Assembly (NCBI GenBank): GCA_028693775.1
Contig: JAQUUS010000132.1
Span: 1 to 5,235 of the forward strand
Origin: Alphaproteobacteria bacterium
Lineage (GTDB): Bacteria; Pseudomonadota; Alphaproteobacteria; UBA9219
Length of the DNA stretch: 5,235 bases
Reading direction: 5' to 3'
Part shown: positions 1 through 4,524 of the stretch, piece after piece
How positions within the stretch are numbered: position 1 is the stretch's first letter
How the letters are laid out: each line of letters starts with the position of its first letter
The notes under the pieces: model-generated
What the model saw: only the letters and a program-made list of their open reading frames with translations
Told to the model about the DNA's origin: nothing
Databases searched by the model: none
Made by a program: the position numbers and the translations under genes

Positions 1-42
1 CTACCGTGTGAAGGTAATGCTCTCCCGCTGAGCTACGCACCC
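1..42 (-). tRNA. tRNA-Val (anticodon CAC), 5' part, cut by the window edge
   Basis: Read on the minus strand from 42 downward, the sequence folds as the first half of a tRNA. It has acceptor 5' strand GGGTGCG (36-42), the TA linker, D stem GCTC/GAGC with a short AGCGGGA loop, then an anticodon arm TTACC-TTCACAC-GGTAG whose first and last bases pair as T.G. The seven-base loop puts CAC at positions 34-36 (window 8-10), which reads the valine codon GUG. The variable loop, T arm and 3' acceptor strand lie before base 1, so the acceptor stem cannot be checked. The D-loop and anticodon arm are canonical and nothing suggests a pseudogene in the visible part. It points the same way as phaB and lies about 150 nt downstream of it, beyond a terminator, so it is probably transcribed separately. 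Confidence 0.93.
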
Positions 43-96
43 GTTCCCAAACAAACCCGTTCGGGCGGATATCCACCATGTCCAGACAGGTTGACG

Positions 97-125
97 CCAA
101 TAGCTTCTTTATGGCCTCAGGTCAA
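97..125 (-). promoter_or_regulatory. Candidate promoter for tRNA-Val (weak)
   Basis: On the minus strand a TTGACC box (120-125, five of six matches to the sigma-70 -35) is followed after exactly 17 nt by TATTGG (97-102, three of six matches to the -10). Transcription would begin near 90, giving a leader of roughly 48 nt before the tRNA 5' end at 42. The location, between the pha terminator and the tRNA, is what a separate tRNA promoter would need. The poor -10 keeps this a low-confidence call made by eye. Confidence 0.33.
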
Positions 126-136
126 GAAAATCATAG

Positions 137-174
137 AAAAAGCCGCCTTTTGCTTTCGCAAAAAGCGGCTTTTT
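137..174 (-). terminator. Intrinsic terminator after phaB, probably bidirectional
   Basis: A long inverted repeat: 137-146 (AAAAAGCCGC) pairs with 165-174 (GCGGCTTTTT). After one C/A mismatch (147/164) the pairing continues with 148-153 (TTTTGC) and 158-163 (GCAAAA), closing on a TTTC tetraloop at 154-157. Read on the minus strand the GC core ends in five U residues, as expected for Rho-independent termination, 18 nt past the phaB stop. The plus-strand reading also ends in a T run (170-175), so it could work in both directions. It separates the pha operon from the tRNA gene. Confidence 0.85.
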
Positions 175-191
175 TCCCTTCAAAAACGATC

Positions 192-914
192 TTAGGCGAA
201 GTATTGGCCGCCGTTGATCGCAAACGTCGCTCCGGTGGCAAAGCCCGCCTGATCCGACGCGAGGAACACGACCATCGCCGCGATTTCCTCGGCCTTGCCG
301 AGACGCTTGACCGGGATCTTCTCCACGATCTTGCTCAGGATTTCGGGAGCAATCGCACGGACCATTTCCGTTTCGATATAGCCCGGCGCAATGGCGTTAA
401 CCGTAATGCCCTTGCTCGCGGATTCTTGCGCCAACGCCTTGGTGAAGCCCAAAATGCCCGCCTTGGCCGCGGAATAGTTGGTTTGCCCCGCCTGCCCGGA
501 CTGGCCATTGATCGAGCTGATGTTGACGATGCGTCCGAAGCCGCGTTCGCGCATTCCTTCGATCACGAGGCGCGACATGTTGAACACGGAATCGAGGTTC
601 GTTTGCACGACGTCGTGCCAGTGCTTGGGGGTCGTTTTGTGCAAGAAGGCGTCGCGCGTGATCCCGGCGTTGTTGATGAGGACATCGACGGGCCCAACCT
701 CTTCGACGATCTTCGCCACGGCTTCCTTGCATTCGTCAAAATTGCCGACGTCGAACTTGTAAGCGGGGATGCCTGTCTTTTCCGTGAACTTCTTGGCCGC
801 TTCGTCGTTGCCGCCGTAGGTCGCCGCCACTTTATATCCCGCCTTGTCCAGCGCTTCGCATATCGCCGCGCCAATTCCACGCGTTCCACCGGTTACTACT
901 GCCACTTTGGTCAT
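192..914 (-). CDS. phaB: Acetoacetyl-CoA reductase PhaB (NADPH-dependent, SDR family)
   Basis: Reduces acetoacetyl-CoA to (R)-3-hydroxybutyryl-CoA in the cytoplasm, the second step of polyhydroxybutyrate synthesis. The 240-residue protein is a full-length classical short-chain dehydrogenase. It shows the cofactor motif TGGTRGIG (8-15), NNAG (81-84), structural Asn106, and catalytic Ser134, Tyr147 and Lys151 in the YSAAK context, with PGYIETEM at 177-184. The stretch SINGQSGQAGQTNYS (134-148) has the NGQxGQxGQTNYS pattern typical of PhaB. This, with the adjacent thiolase, favours PhaB over the close relative FabG. The ATG at 914 is preceded by GGAGA with a 6-nt gap. It lies 80 nt downstream of phaA on the same strand and ends 18 nt before a strong terminator, so it is the last gene of the operon. 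The hairpin between phaA and phaB may tune its expression. Assignment is by family motifs; enzyme activity is inferred. Confidence 0.94.
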   Translation of the reverse strand: MTKVAVVTGGTRGIGAAICEALDKAGYKVAATYGGNDEAAKKFTEKTGIPAYKFDVGNFDECKEAVAKIVEEVGPVDVLINNAGITRDAFLHKTTPKHWHDVVQTNLDSVFNMSRLVIEGMRERGFGRIVNISSINGQSGQAGQTNYSAAKAGILGFTKALAQESASKGITVNAIAPGYIETEMVRAIAPEILSKIVEKIPVKRLGKAEEIAAMVVFLASDQAGFATGATFAINGGQYFA

Positions 915-951
915 TTCTGTCTCCGTTTAAATAAAGGGGAAAAAACATCGT

Positions 952-987
952 TCGGACGCCGGGAGGCCGAAACCGCCCGGCGTCCGA
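952..987 (-). promoter_or_regulatory. GC-rich hairpin between phaA and phaB (possible attenuator or mRNA stabiliser)
   Basis: A perfect 12-bp inverted repeat: 952-963 (TCGGACGCCGGG) pairs with 976-987 (CCCGGCGTCCGA), with a 12-nt loop that can form two further G-C pairs. It starts 7 nt after the phaA stop. Read on the minus strand, a run of six U residues (940-945) follows, but 6 nt away from the stem base, farther than in a standard intrinsic terminator. It could cause partial termination after phaA, protect the phaA 3' end, or mark a processing site. No convincing promoter for phaB is seen between hairpin and start codon, so phaB probably depends on read-through. The structure is seen directly; its function is inferred. 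Confidence 0.5.
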
Positions 988-994
988 TCTCTGA

Positions 995-2170
995 TTATCT
1001 CTCGACGCACATCGCGATGCCCATGCCGCCGCCGATACACAACGTCGCAAGGCCTTTCTTGGCATCGCGCTTCTGCATTTCGTGCAACAGGCTCACGAGG
1101 ATACGGGCGCCCGACGCGCCGATGGGGTGGCCAAGGGCGACTGCGCCGCCGTTGACGTTGACCTTCGACGTGTCCCAGCCCATTTCCTTGTTCACGGCGC
1201 AGGCTTGGGCCGCAAACGCTTCGTTGGCTTCGATCAGGTCGAGATCGCCGACCTTCCAGCCCGCTTTTTCAAGCGCCTTGCGGCTGGCCGGGATCGGGCC
1301 CGTTCCCATGATCGAGGGATCGACACCCATGGTCGCCCACGACACGATGCGCGCCAACGGCGTGATGCCGCGCTTGGCCGCATTCTCTTCGGTCATCAAG
1401 ACCGTCGCCGCAGCGCCGTCGTTGATCGACGAGGCGTTGCCCGCCGTGACCGTTCCGTCTTTCTTGAAGGCGGGCTTGAGCTTGGCCAAGCTTTCGAGCG
1501 TCGTTCCGGCGCGCGGATTTTCGTCCACTGACACCGTGACGTCGCCCTTGCGGCCCTTGATGACGACAGGGACTATTTCGTCTGCGAAACGACCGGATTT
1601 GATCGCCGCTTCCGCTTTCACTTGCGAAGCAACGGAGAATTCGTCTTGCATTTCGCGCGTAATGCCGAACTGCGACGCGACGTTCTCAGCCGTTATCCCC
1701 ATGTGATAGTTGTTAAAAATATCCCACAGGCCGTCCTTGATCATCACGTCCGTCATTTCGGCGTTGCCGAGCTTCGTGGGCGTGCGCAAAAGAAGCGCAT
1801 GCGGCGCAAGGCTCATGCTTTCCATGCCGCCCGCGACGACGATCGAGGCGTCTCCGGCCAGGATCGACACAAATCCGTTGGCAATGGCGCGAAGGCCCGA
1901 GCCGCAGATCTGGTTGACCGCATAGGCGGGACGATCGACGGGAATTCCCGAGTTTACAGCTGCATACCGCGCGGGACCCTGGCCCTGTGCGGCGCCTAAA
2001 ACTTGCCCCAGAACGGTTTCGGAAACTTCATCCGGCGCCGTTTTGGCACGGTTTAACGCTTCTTTAATGCATATTGTTCCGAGCGATGAGGCCGGCAACG
2101 ATGAAAGCCCGCCATTAAGTGTGCCGATGGCCGTTCTGACGGCTCCGGCAATTACAATAGATGATGCCAT
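995..2170 (-). CDS. phaA: Acetyl-CoA C-acetyltransferase (beta-ketothiolase) PhaA
   Basis: Biosynthetic thiolase II that condenses two acetyl-CoA into acetoacetyl-CoA, the first step of PHB synthesis; it is normally a cytoplasmic homotetramer. The 391-residue length and residue positions agree with the well-studied Zoogloea-type enzyme. The acyl-accepting cysteine is Cys89 (NQICGSG), Asn316 sits in EANEAFA, His348 in GGAVALGHPIGASG, and the second catalytic cysteine is Cys378 in LCIGGGMG. All catalytic residues are present. The start ATG at 2170 has AAGGA upstream with a 7-nt gap, and the N-terminus (SSIVIAGAVRTAIGTLNG) matches the family start. It is the first gene of a phaA-phaB operon reading away from ihfA. 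No phaC, phaR or phasin gene is in the window. A role in other acetoacetyl-CoA pathways cannot be excluded, but the neighbouring phaB makes PHB the natural reading. Confidence 0.95.
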   Translation of the reverse strand: MASSIVIAGAVRTAIGTLNGGLSSLPASSLGTICIKEALNRAKTAPDEVSETVLGQVLGAAQGQGPARYAAVNSGIPVDRPAYAVNQICGSGLRAIANGFVSILAGDASIVVAGGMESMSLAPHALLLRTPTKLGNAEMTDVMIKDGLWDIFNNYHMGITAENVASQFGITREMQDEFSVASQVKAEAAIKSGRFADEIVPVVIKGRKGDVTVSVDENPRAGTTLESLAKLKPAFKKDGTVTAGNASSINDGAAATVLMTEENAAKRGITPLARIVSWATMGVDPSIMGTGPIPASRKALEKAGWKVGDLDLIEANEAFAAQACAVNKEMGWDTSKVNVNGGAVALGHPIGASGARILVSLLHEMQKRDAKKGLATLCIGGGMGIAMCVER

Positions 2171-2208
2171 TTGAGTATCCTTAGATAAAAGGGAAGGAAG
2201 GAGCCGTT

Positions 2209-2237
2209 ACACTAAAACTGCAAAAACAGTTGATCAA
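2209..2237 (-). promoter_or_regulatory. Candidate phaAB promoter with an internal dyad
   Basis: On the minus strand TTGATC (2232-2237, four of six -35 matches) lies 17 nt before TAGTGT (2209-2214, matching the most conserved T, A and final T of the -10). The start site would be near 2202, about 32 nt before the phaA ATG. The spacer contains the inverted repeat AACTG-N6-CAGTT (2216-2231). Viewed slightly differently it is CTGC-N4-ACAG (2218-2229), one base from the CTGC/GCAG dyads reported for the PHB regulator PhaR in Rhodobacter. A repressor bound here would cover the promoter. The boxes are weak, so both promoter and operator are tentative. Confidence 0.33.
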
Positions 2238-2337
2238 GATAGTAGAAGTGCAGCGCACAAGTTGCCCCGCGACGGTTCGGCCCACGGCACGCTCATATGC
2301 CCGATCCGGCCGCCAACCCCTCCCATTTCCTATTCAT

Positions 2338-2365
2338 TTGACAAATCAAACTCACATATTAGATT
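2338..2365 (+). promoter_or_regulatory. Sigma-70-type promoter for ihfA-merR
   Basis: A perfect TTGACA -35 box (2338-2343) is followed after 16 nt by TAGATT (2360-2365, four of six matches to the -10). Transcription would start near 2372, giving a leader of about 28 nt to the ihfA ATG. The region is sharply more AT-rich than the flanking genes. A 14-bp dyad, GATTC-AAAG-GAATC (2362-2375), covers the end of the -10 box and the expected start site, where a repressor would act. Confidence 0.55.
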
Positions 2366-2384
2366 CAAAGGAATCAATTTTGCA

Positions 2385-2390
2385 GAGGAG
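2385..2390 (+). promoter_or_regulatory. Ribosome binding site that fixes the ihfA start at 2400
   Basis: GAGGAG lies 9 nt before the ATG at 2400. The reading frame stays open upstream to an ATG at 2262, but that start would add 46 residues with no resemblance to IHF and would lie upstream of the predicted promoter. The Shine-Dalgarno sequence and the family N-terminus both support 2400. Confidence 0.8.
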
Positions 2391-2399
2391 TGTGCGCTC

Positions 2400-2720
2400 A
2401 TGACTGAAACGACCGTTACCCGCGCTCAATTAGCGGAAGCCGTTTATACCGAGGTTGGGTTATCGCGCAACGACTCGGCACAACTGGTCGATGAAATTCT
2501 CGAGAAAATCAGCGTCGCTCTGATCAAGGGCGGCTCGGTCAAGCTTTCCTCCTTCGGCAGCTTCCAGGTTCGCAGCAAGGGCGAACGCATCGGCCGCAAT
2601 CCCAAGACCGGCGAAGAAGTTCCCATCAAGCCCCGCCGCGTTTTGATCTTCCGCGCAAGCCACGTCTTGAAGGACAAGATCAATCGCGCCCTCCTCGGAA
2701 CCGCAAAGGGTGAAGCATGA
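2400..2720 (+). CDS. ihfA: Integration host factor subunit alpha
   Basis: One subunit of IHF, the heterodimeric DNA-bending protein that acts in nucleoid organisation, recombination, replication initiation and promoter architecture. The 106-residue protein, taken from the ATG at 2400, is the usual size with a short C-terminal tail. It carries the N-terminal helices (TRAQLAEAVYTEVGLSRNDS), the body motif VKLSSFGSF at about 48-56, and the DNA-inserting arm GRNPKTGEEVPIKPRR at about 65-80, including the intercalating proline of RNPKTGE. Alphaproteobacterial IhfA proteins share the AVYxxVGLSR start and the KPRRVLIF-type strand, which favours IhfA over HU or IhfB. Its stop overlaps the merR start (ATGA at 2717-2720), which suggests translational coupling. 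In many alphaproteobacteria ihfA follows plsX-fabH; here the upstream neighbour is phaA on the opposite strand. Autoregulation is known for E. coli IHF genes but is only a guess here. Confidence 0.95.
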   Translation: MTETTVTRAQLAEAVYTEVGLSRNDSAQLVDEILEKISVALIKGGSVKLSSFGSFQVRSKGERIGRNPKTGEEVPIKPRRVLIFRASHVLKDKINRALLGTAKGEA

Positions 2721-3223
2721 ACGAAGGGGTTAGCTCTTCCGCATCGACGCAAAGTTCGCCTTATTCGCTTTCGAACGAGTCGAAATCTCCAACGGCCTTC
2801 CGCACGATCAGCGAAGTTGCCGAAGGATTGGCCCTGCCTCAACACGTCTTGCGCTTCTGGGAAAGCAAGTTCCAGCAGATCAAGCCCTTGAAACGGGGCG
2901 GCGGACGCCGCTACTACAGGCCCGAAGACGTCAAGATCATCCATGACATCAAGGACCTTCTCTACAATCAAGGCTTTACCATTCGCGGCGTTCAGAAGCT
3001 CCTGCGCGAAAACGGCGCGGCTTCGCTTTCGCGCGCGGCTATAAACACGCCCCAGATTCCCTCTACCCTCCAGACGACCGCCCAGCAAACAGAGCCCGCT
3101 CTGTCCGCCAAAAAATACGCCCCTCCGTCGACGGACCTGTCGCCCGACAAGCGTCGCGAAATCGAAGGGCTTTTGGCCGAGCTGAAATCCATCCGCAAAG
3201 TTCTTCAACAAGGCGGATTCTAA
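2717..3223 (+). CDS. MerR-family transcriptional regulator
   Basis: A 168-residue DNA-binding regulator of unknown signal. After a Ser/Thr-rich N-terminal stretch (1-26), residues about 27-97 form the MerR winged helix-turn-helix. The helix-turn-helix is TAFRTISEVAEGLALPQHVLRFWESKF, the wing is IKPLKRGGGRRYYRPEDV, and the next helices are IHDIKDLLYNQGFTIRGVQKLLRE. Residues 101-140 look low-complexity and disordered (rich in Ala, Thr, Pro, Ser and Gln), and 141-168 form a short helix (RREIEGLLAELKSIRKVL) likely to give the antiparallel dimer. No metal-binding cysteine cluster is present (the protein has no cysteine), so it is not a mercury-, copper- or zinc-type sensor. This is the MerR protein commonly found just after ihfA in alphaproteobacteria. 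The ATG at 2717 overlaps the ihfA stop, with AAGGG upstream. The two genes form one operon. The stop is only 3 nt from that of the convergent PAP2 gene. Confidence 0.92.
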   Translation: MNEGVSSSASTQSSPYSLSNESKSPTAFRTISEVAEGLALPQHVLRFWESKFQQIKPLKRGGGRRYYRPEDVKIIHDIKDLLYNQGFTIRGVQKLLRENGAASLSRAAINTPQIPSTLQTTAQQTEPALSAKKYAPPSTDLSPDKRREIEGLLAELKSIRKVLQQGGF

Positions 3224-3226
3224 GCT

Positions 3227-3832
3227 TCAAGGACATGGAAGTTGTTTGCGGAAATAATCCGCCAGCGTTCGTAATGTGCCTTCGGCGGAAAAATGCACGC
3301 CATACATCGCCGTCACGACAAGCAGGACGACGAGCAAAAACGTTTTCCATGACAGGCGTACCGTTTGGCCCTTCATGAAAACGCGCCAGCCGCTTAGCGT
3401 CACCGCTCCGCCGAGCGCAAGACCGGCGAGAACGTCGCTCGGCGTATGAACGCCGATCATGACTCGCGACGCGGCAATCAGGGCGATCAACGTTCCCGCT
3501 GCGATGTAGGGCACAAAGCGCCGCCAATCCGAAAACGCCCCCGACACAAAAGCCGCCAGAAACCCGTAGACCACGAACGACAGGGCGCTGTGCCCGCTGG
3601 GAGACTTGAGGCCGTATAAAATCGAGACATCTTCGCACCGGCTGAACAATGCAAATTTGGACAGGGCCAAAAGAACGACGGCCACAAAGAACGTGACTCC
3701 GACAGCCGCTGCCGCCCGCCGATGCCCGGAGATAAACAGGCACGCGGCCATGGTGAGCGCCAGAGCGCCCGTTACAGGATCGCTTCCGAATTTTGTGAGG
3801 GCGTGAGCCGTCCAGTGAACGAGGGGCGACAT
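3227..3832 (-). CDS. PAP2-superfamily membrane phosphatase
   Basis: A 201-residue membrane protein of the PAP2 (type 2 phosphatidic acid phosphatase) superfamily. About six hydrophobic segments are visible, near 20-36, 41-58, 83-98, 106-122, 133-148 and 164-179. The phosphatase signature is split as usual. The first part is Lys59-x5-Arg65, followed by Cys66 where the family normally has KX6RP. The second part is PSGH at 78-81 with catalytic His81. The third is SRVMIGVHTPSD at 122-133, giving Arg123, His129 and Asp133. Likely substrates are lipid phosphates or isoprenoid pyrophosphates at the membrane; the sequence does not decide which, nor does it show an undecaprenyl-pyrophosphate role. The ATG at 3832 lies one base after the stop of the methyltransferase gene, with AAGGA 4 nt upstream inside that gene, so the two are co-transcribed. 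It is the last gene of the ubiA run seen here, and no terminator is apparent past its stop. Confidence 0.88.
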   Translation of the reverse strand: MSPLVHWTAHALTKFGSDPVTGALALTMAACLFISGHRRAAAAVGVTFFVAVVLLALSKFALFSRCEDVSILYGLKSPSGHSALSFVVYGFLAAFVSGAFSDWRRFVPYIAAGTLIALIAASRVMIGVHTPSDVLAGLALGGAVTLSGWRVFMKGQTVRLSWKTFLLVVLLVVTAMYGVHFSAEGTLRTLADYFRKQLPCP

Positions 3833-3833
3833 T

Positions 3834-4502
3834 TTATCCTTCTTCGTCTTGAGTAATTTTTTCCAGCCGCCAAACCGTCGCCGTCCGCACGTCCTTGTCT
3901 TCGAGATCGCGCGAGGTTGGGACTTCGTAGCTCGCCAGCTTTTGCAGGCCGCGCTCGGGAACGTAGGCCCGGCCCGGGTCTCCGATTAAAACCGGGATAT
4001 CGGCTTCGACACATATACGCAGCCATCGCAGCAGCGTTGTGCTCATGGCCTGCTGGTAGCAGATATCGCCCGCAAAAATTGCGTCGGCATTACGGTATGG
4101 CCTGGCAAAATCGATTTGTTCGCATGTGCGGATGCTCACCGCGTTCAGCCCGGCGTTGAGGCCGCAGGCCTCAAGCGCAAGGCGGTCGATATCCACGGCC
4201 ATCGCGCTTTTTGCGCCCGCCTTCATGGCGGCTATCGCGATCAGGCCGCTTCCGGACGCCAGGTCCAAAACCCTCCGCCCCGCTACGATCTCCGGATTGT
4301 CGAGAATATATCGCGCAACGCCCTGCCCTCCGGGCCAAGCAAACGCCCAAAACGGCGGCTGAACGCCGTCCTCACGCAGGGCTTCTTCGGTCTTTTGCCA
4401 GAGAGGCATGACCTCGGTCGCCAGATGCAACCTGAGTTCGGGAACGATGGCAGGAGACAGAACCTGCGTTTGCGCACGGATAAAATCTGCGGGGGCCTGC
4501 AT
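3834..4502 (-). CDS. Class I SAM-dependent methyltransferase, probably ETF-beta protein lysine methyltransferase
   Basis: A 222-residue Rossmann-fold methyltransferase. The N-terminal part (FIRAQTQVLSPAIVPELRLHLA, then PPFWAFAWPGGQGVARYIL at 49-67) is typical of the METTL20/COG3897-like group. SAM-binding motif I is VLDLASGSG (78-86), and the acidic residue binding the ribose is in AVDID (Asp104). Residues 144-150 (AGDICYQ) occupy the catalytic-loop position, and 172-181 (LIGDPGRAYV) form the conserved strand and loop of this group. The Agrobacterium member methylates lysines of the electron-transfer flavoprotein beta subunit and ribosomal protein L7/L12, so a protein substrate is likely here; older annotations may call it nicotinamide N-methyltransferase-like or PrmA-like. 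The ATG at 4502 matches the family N-terminus but has only a weak, distant GGA as ribosome site. It lies 22 nt after the ubiA stop and one base before the PAP2 gene, so it is the middle gene of one operon. Confidence 0.82.
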   Translation of the reverse strand: MQAPADFIRAQTQVLSPAIVPELRLHLATEVMPLWQKTEEALREDGVQPPFWAFAWPGGQGVARYILDNPEIVAGRRVLDLASGSGLIAIAAMKAGAKSAMAVDIDRLALEACGLNAGLNAVSIRTCEQIDFARPYRNADAIFAGDICYQQAMSTTLLRWLRICVEADIPVLIGDPGRAYVPERGLQKLASYEVPTSRDLEDKDVRTATVWRLEKITQDEEG

Positions 4503-4524
4503 GGGGGTGCTTGTCCGTTTTGCG

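Larger units (their letters stand above)
2171..2399. other. Divergent intergenic control region between phaA and ihfA
   Basis: The only long non-coding stretch between complete genes. It holds the phaA ribosome site (AAGGA just upstream of 2170), the weak phaA promoter at 2209-2237, a GC-rich middle part (about 2258-2320) in which I see no gene or RNA, and the AT-rich ihfA promoter at 2338-2365. An ATCAA-N4-TT core resembling the IHF consensus (WATCAANNNNTTR) lies on the minus strand at 2223-2235, with mismatches at the first and last consensus positions. The two promoters are more than 100 bp apart, so they do not overlap. Confidence 0.6.

Noticed and set aside
39..62. Direct repeat ACCCGTTC at 39-46 and 55-62 by the tRNA 5' end, considered as an attachment site trace
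   Set aside because: Eight bases is too short, integrase sites usually involve the tRNA 3' half or anticodon arm, and no integrase or foreign gene is nearby.
192..914. Reading the reductase as FabG (3-oxoacyl-ACP reductase)
   Set aside because: The overall fold is shared, but the NGQxGQxGQTNYS pattern and the adjacent phaA thiolase favour PhaB.
78..1706. A 542-codon open frame on the plus strand across phaB and most of phaA
   Set aside because: It is antisense to two genes with complete catalytic motifs. Its translation is rich in Arg and Ala without any recognisable domain, it has no ribosome site, and it runs through the terminator hairpin. It is a shadow of codon bias.
2262..2399. N-terminal extension of IhfA from an ATG at 2262
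   Set aside because: The 46 extra residues do not resemble IHF, the predicted promoter lies inside the extension, and a good ribosome site precedes the ATG at 2400.
2444..3211. A 255-codon open frame on the minus strand opposite ihfA and merR
   Set aside because: It is antisense to two well-supported genes, with no family resemblance and no ribosome site of note.
3191..3218. Inverted repeat ATCCGC...GCGGAT near the end of merR as a terminator for the PAP2 operon
   Set aside because: The 16-nt loop and lack of a U tract make termination unlikely; probably chance within coding sequence.
3248..3262. Hairpin GCGGA-AATAA-TCCGC just past the merR stop as a terminator
   Set aside because: The stem has only 5 bp, has no T run after it on either strand, and lies inside the PAP2 coding region.
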